From Intestinimonas butyriciproducens (GTDB taxonomy: Bacteria > Bacillota > Clostridia > Oscillospirales > Oscillospiraceae): 64,000 nt of DNA. Numbering within the stretch: the stretch's first letter is position 1; the number at the start of each line of letters is the position of its first letter. The position numbers and the translations under genes were made by a program. This document shows positions 24,867-33,123 of the stretch, piece by piece. The notes under the pieces are model-generated. The model saw nothing but the letters and a program-made list of their open reading frames with translations, was not told the origin of the DNA and made no database searches. The DNA lies in NCBI RefSeq assembly GCF_004154955.1, contig NZ_CP011524.1, positions 1,550,001 to 1,614,000 of the forward strand, in the 5' to 3' direction.

Positions 24867-25099
24867 AAGCCTTAAAACATATCTTTTTTCATTGCCGAAG
24901 GGGACGCAAAAGCCCTGCCGGAGCGGGGCTAATCAAATCAACAAACTGGGAGTTATCGCTCTGACATATATTTTTGTATTTCATCAGAAGTCAACTTTTT
25001 TATCTGTGTTTTTGCATACTCTCTATATCAATGCAATCGTGGACGCACTGGAGCTCTTAAAAGAGCAGAATCCGCAACCCCAATAATGGAAATTAGGAG

Positions 25100-25148
25100 A
25101 TCCGTCTGAATCTGATGTTCCGGCGTTGTATTCAGACGGATTTCTTTT
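25100..25148 (+). terminator. Terminator-like hairpin
   Basis: 12-bp perfect stem (25100-25111 with 25130-25141) followed by TTCTTTT; no intact gene remains upstream of it, so it is probably left over from the decayed element. Confidence 0.7.
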
Positions 25149-25240
25149 GAATCAAATAAAGACAAATTAAAAATTTATATTTATTTTTACACCTAGGCAA
25201 AATCAGGTCATAAAATAACAAAATTTAGGAGGGAAAAATA

Positions 25241-25726
25241 ATGGGATTTTTCAACAAATTGTTTAAGGGACCCGAAATCGATAGGGAAAAGAGCGACGCC
25301 AACGCGGAGAAAATGCGTGTATTATTTAACCAAGTCGTAGAAGGGGGAGACGATTACAGGCTGATTTTTGGATATACAGAGGATGTGAGCCGTTTCAATT
25401 ACGGATTTGTTCATGGAAGCAAAACGAAAATTGGGAATTTGATTGTCGGCTGGAACGAGGTTGGTCAGACGATCACAGTCGTTCCCACCGTCCCCGATCT
25501 TTCCGCCTGTGGAGCCCCGACCTACTACCGTCGTTCTGCAATCTTTAAAGCCTACCGGAACAAGTACCCCACCGATGCCTTTATCATTTACCCAGATAAA
25601 AAAAGCTATATCGGCATCAATGCCTATGATTGGTTGGAAGATGAAAAGCTGTATGTTTATGTGTCACAGGATGAAGAACTGGCCGCTTTTACCGACTTCT
25701 TTATGAACCGATTTGCAACGAGATGA
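25241..25726 (+). CDS. Hypothetical protein (orphan, lower GC)
   Basis: 161 residues with a clear AGGAGG before the ATG and its own terminator. It begins MGFFNKLFKGPE, a short amphipathic start seen in many small cytoplasmic proteins, then has alternating strands (YRLIFGYTEDVSRFNYGFVHG, NLIVGWNEVGQTITVVPTVP, DAFIIYPDKKSYIGINAYDW). No signal peptide, membrane helix or catalytic motif is seen. Codon use is less GC-rich than its neighbours, and it lies beside a mobile-element scar, which suggests recent acquisition. Confidence 0.75.
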   Translation: MGFFNKLFKGPEIDREKSDANAEKMRVLFNQVVEGGDDYRLIFGYTEDVSRFNYGFVHGSKTKIGNLIVGWNEVGQTITVVPTVPDLSACGAPTYYRRSAIFKAYRNKYPTDAFIIYPDKKSYIGINAYDWLEDEKLYVYVSQDEELAAFTDFFMNRFATR

Positions 25727-25824
25727 GGTTGGAGACACTTCTTGGAGAAGTTGGCGCGTTCCTGCCGGTCTTTTTAGTCCGTATTTAACGTATTTAATAT
25801 GTAGAAAAACAGAGCTTAGGACAG

Positions 25825-25862
25825 GTCGAAGCAAGCGTCATATCGCTTGCTTCGACTTTTTT
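25825..25862 (+). terminator. Terminator of the orphan gene
   Basis: 12-bp perfect stem (25825-25836 with 25845-25856) followed by six T. Confidence 0.9.
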
Positions 25863-26021
25863 GCGGGAAATAGCAGGGGCAAGGCATCAAAGCCGGAAGT
25901 GTTGTCCACGAGTGGAGCCCTGCTCCTCGTGGGAATGTGTCCGGACAGTCCCCGTATAAAAGTGCGGAAAAAGAATACGCTAAGGGCGAAAAAACCATCT
26001 TTTGCCTGGAGGAGGAGGCCA

Positions 26022-26654
26022 ATGGAACGAGCGTTCTGCTTATTGGCAGGGTATTTCTGCGGCTGTTTCCTGACTGCAGAGCTGGTAGCTAGGAAGGAAA
26101 CGGGAAAACGGGCGCAGGACGTCGGCTCGGGAAACCCGGGCATGGCCAACATCACCGAGCACCTCGGTCTGCGATGCGGCGTAGCGGTATTGGCGGGCGA
26201 TGTGGGCAAGACCGCGTTTGCATGTCTGCTATGTCGGGCGCTCCTGTGTCGGGAGCTGGGACAATTGGGGGTGTTTTGGGCCGGATTGGGAGCTGTACTT
26301 GGACATAATTTTCCGTTTTGGAACCGATTCCGGGGCGGGAAAGGGGTGGCTGTGACCTGCACATGTCTGATTTTAGGCGCACCCATGTGGGGAGCCGTAA
26401 GCTGTTTGGCGGGGCTCGCCGTGGTATGGATCACAGGATATCTGCCCTTGGGCGCTGTGGTGATCCCAGGCACGTTTTTGCTATTTGCAGGTTCTTTTCT
26501 GGGGGCCGAAGCCGGAGGGATTGCTGCGGTGCTGACCCTGGTGATGCTCTCACGACACACCCACGGACTGCTTCGGATTATTCGCGGGGCAGAGAGGCGG
26601 TTTGGCCCGGCAGGGAACACGGATTCGGGCCGGGAATCCGGGCCCCGCGGATGA
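26022..26654 (+). CDS. plsY: Glycerol-3-phosphate acyltransferase PlsY
   Basis: 210 residues, about five membrane helices. The three PlsY motifs are present: DVGSGNPGMANITEHLG (glycerol-3-P/phosphate loop), GHNFPFWNRFRGGKGVAV, and the TGYLPLGAVVIP segment. It transfers acyl groups from acyl-phosphate to glycerol-3-phosphate, the first step of phospholipid synthesis. The ATG at 26022 follows GGAGGAGG and gives the normal N-terminus; the open frame upstream to 25713 is not part of the gene. The C-terminal RESGPRG tail is slightly longer than usual. Confidence 0.9.
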   Translation: MERAFCLLAGYFCGCFLTAELVARKETGKRAQDVGSGNPGMANITEHLGLRCGVAVLAGDVGKTAFACLLCRALLCRELGQLGVFWAGLGAVLGHNFPFWNRFRGGKGVAVTCTCLILGAPMWGAVSCLAGLAVVWITGYLPLGAVVIPGTFLLFAGSFLGAEAGGIAAVLTLVMLSRHTHGLLRIIRGAERRFGPAGNTDSGRESGPRG

Positions 26655-26783
26655 GTGGGATTCTTGCAAAATCGCCACAAATCATCTCTGAATTTGCAAG
26701 CGAGGGCAAGGAAGCTTGAAGGATAGACACATTGTGCTGCAATGGATACAGGGTATTTGACAAAATAAAAGAAAAAATTGGGC

Positions 26784-26812
26784 TTGCAATTTATTCGGAA
26801 ATGGGTTACAAT
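26784..26812 (+). promoter_or_regulatory. Promoter of the SleB-like hydrolase
   Basis: TTGCAA (26784-26789), 17-base spacer, TACAAT (26807-26812), 78 bases before the start. Confidence 0.65.
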
Positions 26813-26889
26813 CTGGTTACAAAAAGTAAATAACAAGCTACAATAGCAACAAGAAACTACAACGAAACAGTAAGGAGGAAGCACGCGAC

Positions 26890-27723
26890 ATGCAGAAGCG
26901 TTTTTTATGTCTCATGCTTTGCCTGGCTATCGTACTCCCGGTGGGAAGCTTTGCTCTGGCGGCGGAGGGAATCCAGGCGGAGGAAGAAGTTGCCCCATAT
27001 TTTCTTGTGGATGGCATAGCCTATGAGGATCCTGGTCTTACGGTATATAACAATATCACCTATGTATCCCTGATGAACGCGGTTCTGGCTCTGCGGCCGG
27101 ATGCCGTCATTACGTGGGAAGGGGAATACGCGGTGGTCAGCGCCGAAGGCCTGACGATCCGTGTCCGAGTGGGGGATCAATACGTCGAAGCCAATGGCCG
27201 GTATCTGTATGTCCTCAACGGTGTGATTGCGATGAATGGCCGTGTTCTGGTCCCGGTGCGGACCATTGCCCAGGCCATGGGCGCATGGGTGGGCTGGAAC
27301 GCTGAAACCGGAGAGGTGGAGATCTACAGCGGCAGCGGCGCCATCGTCTCAGGTGAGAGTTACTACGACAGCGATTCCCTCTACTGGCTGTCCCATATCA
27401 TCAACGCTGAGAGTGGGAATCAGTCTTTGGATGGAAAGCTGGCTGTAGGCACGGTCATCATGAACCGTGTAGACAGCCCACGTTTTCCCAATACGATTTA
27501 CGAGGTCGTCTGCGCACCCAACCAGTTCACGCCGGTGCAGAATGGTGCGATTTACCGTGAGCCCAACGCTGAGAGCGTGATCGCGGCCAAGCTGATCCTG
27601 GAAGGGGTCAGAGTGGGAGGAAACAGCCTGTATTTTGTAAATCCCAGTATATCGCCCAACAGTTGGGCACAGCGGAACCGGCCCTACGTGACCACAATTG
27701 GCGCGCACGCATTTTTCGGGTGA
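26890..27723 (+). CDS. Secreted cell wall hydrolase, SleB-like with stalk domain
   Basis: 277 residues. Sec signal peptide to about residue 25 (ALA-A). Residues 36-150 form a copper-amine-oxidase-N type stalk domain (NNITYVSLMNAVLALRPDAVITWEG, GRVLVPVRTIAQAMGAWVGWNAETGEVEI). Residues 160-277 are a Hydrolase_2/SleB domain with the catalytic glutamate in LSHIINAESGNQSLDGKLAVGTVIMNRV and the CAPNQFTPV and RNRPYVTTIGAHAFF segments. Probably a muralytic transglycosylase acting on cortex or vegetative wall; the stalk suggests wall binding. GTAAGGAGG precedes the ATG. Confidence 0.92.
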   Translation: MQKRFLCLMLCLAIVLPVGSFALAAEGIQAEEEVAPYFLVDGIAYEDPGLTVYNNITYVSLMNAVLALRPDAVITWEGEYAVVSAEGLTIRVRVGDQYVEANGRYLYVLNGVIAMNGRVLVPVRTIAQAMGAWVGWNAETGEVEIYSGSGAIVSGESYYDSDSLYWLSHIINAESGNQSLDGKLAVGTVIMNRVDSPRFPNTIYEVVCAPNQFTPVQNGAIYREPNAESVIAAKLILEGVRVGGNSLYFVNPSISPNSWAQRNRPYVTTIGAHAFFG

Positions 27724-27730
27724 CAGGAAA

Positions 27731-27760
27731 GGGACCGGGGCCGCGAGGTCCCGGTTTTTT
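27731..27760 (+). terminator. Terminator of the SleB-like gene
   Basis: 7-bp GC stem (27734-27740 with 27749-27755) followed by six T. Confidence 0.8.
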
Positions 27761-27771
27761 CCTGAAAACTG

Positions 27772-27800
27772 TTGACATAGCGCATCTGATATGGTAAGAT
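27772..27800 (+). promoter_or_regulatory. Promoter of the tRNA-Ser pair
   Basis: TTGACA (27772-27777), 17-base spacer, TAAGAT (27795-27800). Confidence 0.85.
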
Positions 27801-27839
27801 AACACTCGCGTTTGGTGTGCTTGGTGGCGCTCGGCTTGT

Positions 27840-27926
27840 GGAGAGATGTCCGAGTGGTTTAAGGAGCCGGTCTTGAAAACCGGTGACTCGCAAGAGCCGT
27901 GGGTTCGAATCCCACTCTCTCCGCCA
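27840..27926 (+). tRNA. tRNA-Ser (TGA)
   Basis: Long variable arm, anticodon TGA in CTTGAAAA, acceptor GGAGAGA with TCTCTCC, encoded CCA. Confidence 0.96.
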
Positions 27927-27964
27927 ATTTTATTCAAATGAATCACACATACTGCCGTCGGCAT

Positions 27965-28056
27965 GGAGAAGTACCCAAGTTGGCCGAAGGGGCTCCCCTG
28001 CTAAGGGAGTAGTCCGGGAAACCGGAGCGAGGGTTCAAATCCCTCCTTCTCCGCCA
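27965..28056 (+). tRNA. tRNA-Ser (GCT)
   Basis: Long variable arm, anticodon GCT in CTGCTAAG, acceptor GGAGAAG with CTTCTCC, encoded CCA. Confidence 0.96.
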
Positions 28057-28059
28057 AAA

Positions 28060-28116
28060 AGAAAACCCTTGCAGTTGCTAGAAAAACTAGTGATTGCAAG
28101 GGTTTTCTTATGTTTT
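28060..28116 (+). terminator. Terminator of the tRNA-Ser pair
   Basis: 14-bp stem (28060-28073 with 28095-28108) containing TTTT, with a further T6 run at about 28113. The stretch 28117-28422 holds nothing I can support as a gene. Confidence 0.85.
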
Positions 28117-28422
28117 TTGTGTGTCGCTGTCAACTACTGAAAAACTGCTGCTTATGACTATCAAATGTCGTAAAAAATTAGCCTATATGGCCTTGGGTTT
28201 TGATTTTACCTCGAGGGCGTTGACCCTCTTGTTCCGCATGCAGAGAGCATGGCAGCGTAACTGTGCCTGGGAGGAAACAGTCTTTTTCCCTCTTCCCCTT
28301 GCATTTCCTCCTATCTTTTGGTAAAATAAAAGAGCAGATAGCCCCAAGCTTTTCTGCTCCTTTCCGCCGTCCTCGGTACGCAAATACCGGGGGCGGCACC
28401 CTTTTTCATGTAGATAGATCAC

Positions 28423-28449
28423 AAGGCCGCCCTTTAATAGGGCGGCCTT
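28423..28449. terminator. GC-rich hairpin downstream of yedF
   Basis: 10-bp perfect stem (28423-28432 with 28440-28449) 61 bases past the yedF stop. T-run is poor on both sides, so termination of the minus-strand operon here is only likely. Confidence 0.5.
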
Positions 28450-28509
28450 ATATCAGATATATTGTATTAAGAATTGCCAGGAACGGTCCATGCAGGGAAG
28501 TCAGCCGCT

Positions 28510-29106
28510 TCAGACGGTGATGACATTTTCAGTGTGCTGCATCTGCTCGACGATGTCGTACATATTGCTGATCACGCCCACCTTCAAGTGCTCCGCCAAG
28601 CCAAAAAAGTTGAGGCAGGTCCCGCACACCAGAATTGTGCAGCCTTTGGATTCCAGGGCCTTCAGATGTGCGACGATCTGTTCGTCTTCGCCGGCGGGGA
28701 GCTGTACGCCTCCATTCATAAAAATAAGCGCGCGGGGCGGTATGCTGCCCTCGGCCAACGTATAGAGAAACATTTTCATCAGGTTCCGGCCCAACTCTGG
28801 GCTACCGTCACCAATAAAGTTACGGCTGATGAAAAAGGTGGGCGCGCCGGGTCCGATGGAACATTTGACCGCTGCTGCGGGAGAAGGCGCTACGCCCTCT
28901 CCTGAGATCCGGACGGAAAAGCGGCCGCTTTCCGCAATGGATCGGACCGTCATCCCCTGGCTTTCCGCCAGACGGGTCAAATTTTGGACTGCAATGTCGT
29001 TGTCGACCAGGACCGTGATATCCCGTGCGCCTTGATCCAACGCTTGTTTGGTCAAGACTACAGGCATAGGGCAGGCTTTGCCCAGCGCGTCGATTTCCAG
29101 TGTCAT
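28510..29106 (-). CDS. yedF: YedF-like selenium-metabolism sulfurtransferase-like protein
   Basis: 198 residues. N-terminal TusA domain with the CPMP motif (DALGKACPMPVVLTKQALDQ) and a C-terminal DsrE-like domain (LIFMNGGVQLPAGEDEQIVAHLKALESKGCTILVCGTCLNFFGL). This two-domain form is the one found beside selD in organisms using selenium. It probably handles selenium or sulfur as a persulfide-like carrier on the CPMP cysteine. Last gene of the yqeC-yqeB-selD-DUF3343-yedF run. Confidence 0.92.
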   Translation of the reverse strand: MTLEIDALGKACPMPVVLTKQALDQGARDITVLVDNDIAVQNLTRLAESQGMTVRSIAESGRFSVRISGEGVAPSPAAAVKCSIGPGAPTFFISRNFIGDGSPELGRNLMKMFLYTLAEGSIPPRALIFMNGGVQLPAGEDEQIVAHLKALESKGCTILVCGTCLNFFGLAEHLKVGVISNMYDIVEQMQHTENVITV

Positions 29107-29110
29107 TTGG

Positions 29111-29371
29111 TCAGCCTTCTTTCATCTCTTTGATTTGCGTGTGATCCACATAGTAAAGCCGATACTCTTCCGGGGACAAAAGGGCATCCCTCAGGGCAGT
29201 TGCCAGCGCGGGGTAGTGTTCCCGCTCCACCCGCAGGGAGATACCGCAGCTCACCGAGAGCTGGCGGAGCGTTGGCATCACCTGGACGGGGACCCGAGGG
29301 CGCAGGACGCGCTCGGCGGAGAGCGCGCTTTGAGAGCGATCGAAGGTCAGAAGGTAGTAGCACGCCTCCAT
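29111..29371 (-). CDS. DUF3343 protein (selenium/sulfur carrier-like)
   Basis: 86 residues starting one base after the selD stop, its ribosome site lying inside selD. MEACYYLLTFDRSQSALSAERVLR, VQVMPTLRQLSVSCGISLRVE and YRLYYVDHTQIKEM follow the short DUF3343 pattern, with one conserved-looking Cys. DUF3343 proteins recur between selD and yedF and are thought to carry Se or S, though without biochemical proof that I know of. Confidence 0.85.
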   Translation of the reverse strand: MEACYYLLTFDRSQSALSAERVLRPRVPVQVMPTLRQLSVSCGISLRVEREHYPALATALRDALLSPEEYRLYYVDHTQIKEMKEG

Positions 29372-29372
29372 G

Positions 29373-30413
29373 TTACCGCACCCACAGGAAGGTGTCGCCC
29401 TGCTTGGGCTCGACATGACCGATCTCCTCGGCGCAGGGCAGATGATCCCGAAGGGCGCGCAGGAGTGGAGGGGCGCTCTTCTCAGGGACGGATATCAGGA
29501 GGCCACCCGAGGTCTGTGGGTCGTACAGCAGATCCAAAAGGGCGCGGGAGATACCGTCGTCCGCGCGGGTATAAGGCTCTGCAAAACGGCGGTTGCGGTA
29601 CATACCCTCGGGAAGGAACCCCATGACGGCCAGCTCCAAAACGCCGGGAAGCAGAGGGATGCGCCTGCTGTCCAAAACAGCGGTAACGCCGCCTCCTTTC
29701 GCCATCTCCAGTGTGTGCCCCAACAGGCCGAAGCCGGTCACATCGGTACAGCTCTCCACTGGGAAATCCGTCAGGATGTCGCGGGCGGTCCGATTGAGCA
29801 TGGCCATTTGTTCCTCTGCAAGGCGCAGAAGGGACGGCTCCGCAAAGCCAGCCTTAGCGGCGGTGGTGGTAACGCCGATGCCCAGAGGTTTGGTCAAAAT
29901 CAGAACGTCTCCCACTTTCGCCCGGTCATTGCGCAAAATGTGGTCGGGGTGGACAAAACCGGAGACCGCGAGGCCGTATTTGGGCTCCAGATCCCGAATG
30001 GTGTGACCGCCGGTGATGATGGCACCGGCCTCATAGGCCTTGTCATATCCCCCGCGCAGCACCGCACGCACCGCCTCATCATCCATCTCAGGGGAGACAC
30101 AGAGCAGATTGAGCGCCAGTTTGGGTTCGCCTCCCATGGCATAGACATCGCTGAAGGCATTGGCGGCGGCGATCTGTCCGAAGCGGAACGGATCATCCAC
30201 GATCGGCGGAAAGAAATCCACGGTCTGAACAAGGGCGAGCTGGTCGGACAGGCGGTAGACCGAGGCGTCGTCACTGGTGTCGTAGCCCACCAGAAGACGC
30301 TCGTCGGTACGGGTGGGGAGCCCGTCCAGCAGTTGCGCCAATACTCCTGCGCCGACCTTGGCGCCGCAGCCGGCGCACTCGGCCAGACGGGTCAGTTTGA
30401 TATCAGCGGACAT
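29373..30413 (-). CDS. selD: Selenide, water dikinase
   Basis: 346 residues. The N-terminal active loop is LAECAGCGAKVGAG: the cysteine at residue 16 occupies the catalytic Cys/Sec position, while the CxC partner of E. coli is Ala. DTSDDASVY, VDFFPPIVDDPFRFGQIAAANAFSDVYAMGG and LVQTVD supply the ATP/metal aspartates, and GGHTIRDLEPKYG and LYDPQTSGGLL follow. It makes selenophosphate for selenocysteine, selenouridine or labile Se cofactors. It overlaps yqeB by 11 bases. Confidence 0.97.
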   Translation of the reverse strand: MSADIKLTRLAECAGCGAKVGAGVLAQLLDGLPTRTDERLLVGYDTSDDASVYRLSDQLALVQTVDFFPPIVDDPFRFGQIAAANAFSDVYAMGGEPKLALNLLCVSPEMDDEAVRAVLRGGYDKAYEAGAIITGGHTIRDLEPKYGLAVSGFVHPDHILRNDRAKVGDVLILTKPLGIGVTTTAAKAGFAEPSLLRLAEEQMAMLNRTARDILTDFPVESCTDVTGFGLLGHTLEMAKGGGVTAVLDSRRIPLLPGVLELAVMGFLPEGMYRNRRFAEPYTRADDGISRALLDLLYDPQTSGGLLISVPEKSAPPLLRALRDHLPCAEEIGHVEPKQGDTFLWVR

Positions 30414-31212
30414 AAGTGCCGCCCTCCTTTCGATGATATTGCGTCAAAATGGCCTCCAGTACGCCGCCTCCCACTGCTCTTGCCTTGTCTGAGACGGAAA
30501 AACAGTGTTCCCGGCGGCAGCGCGGATCGATATCGCCCGCCTTCATTCCGGTGTGGACGGGAGTGCCATCGGGCAGAAGTCCCCGCAGGACACCGGAGAT
30601 CTGGGCGCGCATAGGAGTTCCGTCCACGTATCCAACCGGCTGCCCGGCCTCCACCAGGTCGCCGATCCGCGCGGCGGGCAGAAATACGCCGTCTGCCGGG
30701 GCTCGCAGGAGGCGCTCCACGGTATAGCCGCCGATTTCACCGGGAACGCCCGTGTTGGAGGCCGGCGCTCGGTCCCAGAGGACGCGGCCCAGATCGTGCC
30801 CGCGCTGGGTCTCCACGGCGGCATGACAGTCGCGTCCCGGGAGAAAGCCCGGCCCGACGCCCACCACACAGGAGGCGTCGGTGAGATGCGTGCCTAGGTT
30901 TCGCTTTGCCAGGACGGCGTCGACCACTACATCCGGACGGAGGGCCTCCACGCTGGTCCCGCTGGGATCGACCAGCACGGCGACGAATCCGCGCCCTGTG
31001 AGGGCCAGCGCCTCCTCAGGAGCGGCGGCCAGGCGGGCCGGGATGTCCTCCACCTGAGCGCTTCCCCGGTAAACCGCCTGTGAAAAGGCTACCGTGCACC
31101 GCACGGTAGTGGGCCGTGCTGTTTCCGTCATAACAAGGGCAAAGCCGCAGCGAAACAGACGGCAGGCGATGCCTGTCGCCAGATCTCCCGCCCCTTTGAT
31201 GACTACGAGCAT
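30403..31212 (-). CDS. yqeB: Selenium-dependent molybdenum cofactor protein YqeB
   Basis: 269 residues of the EF2563/YqeB family: an N-terminal Rossmann-like VVIKGAGDLATGIACRLFRCGF, then VDPSGTSVEALRPDVVVDAVLAKRN, GVGPGFLPGRDCHAAVETQRGHDLGRV and a C-terminal biotinyl-like barrel (RAPADGVFLPAARIGDLVEAGQPVG). Found only with selenium-dependent molybdenum hydroxylases, where it is believed to help build the Se-Mo centre. It overlaps yqeC by 10 bases and selD by 11. Confidence 0.92.
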   Translation of the reverse strand: MLVVIKGAGDLATGIACRLFRCGFALVMTETARPTTVRCTVAFSQAVYRGSAQVEDIPARLAAAPEEALALTGRGFVAVLVDPSGTSVEALRPDVVVDAVLAKRNLGTHLTDASCVVGVGPGFLPGRDCHAAVETQRGHDLGRVLWDRAPASNTGVPGEIGGYTVERLLRAPADGVFLPAARIGDLVEAGQPVGYVDGTPMRAQISGVLRGLLPDGTPVHTGMKAGDIDPRCRREHCFSVSDKARAVGGGVLEAILTQYHRKEGGTYVR

Positions 31213-31940
31213 CCGTCAAACACCTCTTTGATGCAGTCCTCTTCCCGGAGTGAGGCAATGACGACCCGGCAACCGGGGAGGAGACGTTCGATTTCAGCCG
31301 CCGCGGCGCACGCCAGATGGCGGGGGACCATGTCGGCCTGGTTGAGTAGAACCCGAAAGCGGGCGGGGTCCTCTACTCCCTTGCGTTGTCCGTGTTCAGA
31401 GGTGAGCAATCCAGCCAGCAGCGATGGCGTCAGCGCCGCACCCGGGGGGACGCCAAGGAGTGCCGCGGCAAGCGACGGCCTGTGGCACACCTCTGACAAG
31501 GGGCGGCCCAGGGCGGAGAGCCCGGCCACGCCGACAACATATCCGCCCGGCAGCAGGACCGGCTCGTGACAGGCGGGCGCCTTGACGGGGAATCCGTGGG
31601 CGCCGTCGGCCTCCGCCAGGACCCAATCCGCTAAAGTGGGCGCGGCGCGCAGCAGGGCGGGCGGGGGAGGAGAGAGCTTGTCGCCCTCCGCAGATAAGGC
31701 GGCGCAGACTGCGCTGTGCTCCCGCAGAGCGGCGTGCAGGGCGTCGGGCGATCCTCCCAGCAGGAGCAATCCAAGAGCCTCACCCTGCGCGCGAGTGATG
31801 TGAGTGGTGGTGACGGCCACGACCCGCCGGTCCACCGACCACTCCTTTGTCAGGCGGAGGAGAAGTGAGCTCTTTCCGCCGCCGCCCACCAGGGAAAGAA
31901 CACCGCTTTCAGGGAGACCAAGTGCCTCGCAGAGGCGCAT
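31203..31940 (-). CDS. yqeC: Selenium cofactor biosynthesis protein YqeC
   Basis: 245 residues with a P-loop VLSLVGGGGKSSLLLRL, then VAVTTTHIT, DWVLAEADGAHGFPVKAPACHEPV and FRVLLNQADM, as in YqeC NTPases. GAGGAGGT stands before the ATG at 31940; an upstream in-frame start has none. First gene of the minus-strand selenium arm, diverging from xdhC across a palindrome-rich 142-base region. Confidence 0.92.
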   Translation of the reverse strand: MRLCEALGLPESGVLSLVGGGGKSSLLLRLTKEWSVDRRVVAVTTTHITRAQGEALGLLLLGGSPDALHAALREHSAVCAALSAEGDKLSPPPPALLRAAPTLADWVLAEADGAHGFPVKAPACHEPVLLPGGYVVGVAGLSALGRPLSEVCHRPSLAAALLGVPPGAALTPSLLAGLLTSEHGQRKGVEDPARFRVLLNQADMVPRHLACAAAAEIERLLPGCRVVIASLREEDCIKEVFDGCS

Positions 31941-31964
31941 GTTCCAGACCTCCTCACGCAATCA

Positions 31965-31984
31965 TTATTCTCATTTGAGAATAA
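31965..31984. promoter_or_regulatory. Palindrome between yqeC and xdhC (site 1)
   Basis: TTATTCTCA at 31965-31973 and TGAGAATAA at 31976-31984, a perfect 9-bp inverted repeat with a 2-base centre, 25 bases before the yqeC start. Typical size and symmetry of a dimeric repressor site. Confidence 0.65.
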
Positions 31985-31988
31985 CATA

Positions 31989-32017
31989 TTGACTTTCCAA
32001 AGTCAAACAAATATAAT
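31989..32017 (+). promoter_or_regulatory. xdhC promoter with palindromic operator over the -35 (site 2)
   Basis: TTGACT (31989-31994), 17 bases, TATAAT (32012-32017). The -35 is part of TTGACTTTCCAAAGTCAA (31989-32006), a perfect 8-bp inverted repeat with a 2-base centre, so a bound dimer would block RNA polymerase. Confidence 0.78.
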
Positions 32018-32082
32018 GGAAACATAAAATATTTTCAGGGGGAAGCCGACTGAGTGCAGAGCCAACGGGGAAGGGAGACCGA

Positions 32083-33123
32083 ATGGAAAAGTTTCTGGAG
32101 GCGCTTCGGGGCCTGCTTGCCGATGGAGATGGGGTGGCCTTGGCCACGGTGGTGGCGCGCTCTGGCTCCGCGCCCCGGGACGCCGGCGCGCGAATGCTGG
32201 TCGGGCGCTCGGGGCGTCTCTGGGGAACAGTGGGCGGCGGGCTGGTGGAGCACGAGGCGGAGCTTCTGGCGATGGAGACGCTGCGCTCGGGGACGTCGGC
32301 TTTGCGGGAGTTCTGCCTACGGGCGGAGGGGCTGGAGCGCATTGGAATGGTCTGCGGCGGAGACGTGACGCTGGCGGTGCAGTATCTCCCAGGCGGTGCT
32401 GCGGGACCGCTGGCAGCGACGGACGCCGCACTGAGATGCCTCCGGGCCGGTGGAGACGGCTGGCTGGTCTCCCGGCTGTCCACGGCAGAGGCGGGAGACC
32501 TCTCTTTTCTGGAGAAAGAGGCGGCGGAGATACGGTTTTCGGCCTTGAGGCAGCAGGCGGCAGACGAGGTTCTGTTTGAGGCGGAAGGGAAACCATGGTT
32601 TGCGCAGCGCCTGATAAGGTCCGGCGCGGTATATCTGTTCGGCGGCGGCCACGTGGCCCGTGAGCTGGCCCCGCTCTTGGCTCGCCTGGATTTTTGCTTT
32701 ATGGTGTTGGATGACCGGGCGGAATTTGCGGTACCTGCAGATTTTCCGGGTGCGAAGGGGGTCCTCTGTGCTGATTTCGGACATATTCTTGATGCGGTTG
32801 CCCCAGGCTCGGGGGATTATGCCGTTGTGATGACCCGAGGCCACCTCTTTGACCTGGAGGTGCAGAAACAACTGCTTACCACCCCCGTTGGCTATATCGG
32901 AGTCATGGGCAGCCGCAAGAAAAAGGAATTTGTTTTTGAAAGGCTGAGAGAGGCGGGATTCTCAGACCGGGCGCTCTCCCGTATCGTAACGCCTGTTGGC
33001 CTCCCGCTGGGTGGCGAGACGCCGGCGGAGATCGCCTTGAGCGTGGCCGCCCAGCTTGTACAGCTCAGGGCCGAGAGGAAAGGCCGGGTATGGAAGAGAG
33101 AAGAGGGGGAGAACATGAGATGA
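32083..33123 (+). CDS. xdhC: XdhC/CoxI family molybdenum hydroxylase maturation protein
   Basis: 346 residues. N-terminal XdhC domain (VALATVVARSGSAPRDAGARMLV, GTVGGGLVEHEA, GMVCGGDVTL) and C-terminal Rossmann domain (VYLFGGGHVARELAPLLARL, VVMTRGHLFDLE, YIGVMGSRKKKE, TPVGLPLGGETPAEIALSVAAQL). XdhC binds molybdopterin and delivers the sulfurated, here probably selenated, cofactor to xanthine-dehydrogenase-type enzymes. Opens the plus arm of the Se/Mo island. GGGAGA precedes the ATG. Confidence 0.95.
   Translation: MEKFLEALRGLLADGDGVALATVVARSGSAPRDAGARMLVGRSGRLWGTVGGGLVEHEAELLAMETLRSGTSALREFCLRAEGLERIGMVCGGDVTLAVQYLPGGAAGPLAATDAALRCLRAGGDGWLVSRLSTAEAGDLSFLEKEAAEIRFSALRQQAADEVLFEAEGKPWFAQRLIRSGAVYLFGGGHVARELAPLLARLDFCFMVLDDRAEFAVPADFPGAKGVLCADFGHILDAVAPGSGDYAVVMTRGHLFDLEVQKQLLTTPVGYIGVMGSRKKKEFVFERLREAGFSDRALSRIVTPVGLPLGGETPAEIALSVAAQLVQLRAERKGRVWKREEGENMR

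Noticed and set aside
24892-25086. 64-codon plus-strand frame ending ALELLKEQNPQPQ
   Set aside because: Inside the decayed element, no ribosome site, and overlaps the antisense remnant; may be a fragment but cannot be supported.
28094-28422. Small frames on both strands between tRNA-Ser and yedF
   Set aside because: No ribosome sites or domain-like text; low-complexity intergenic sequence.
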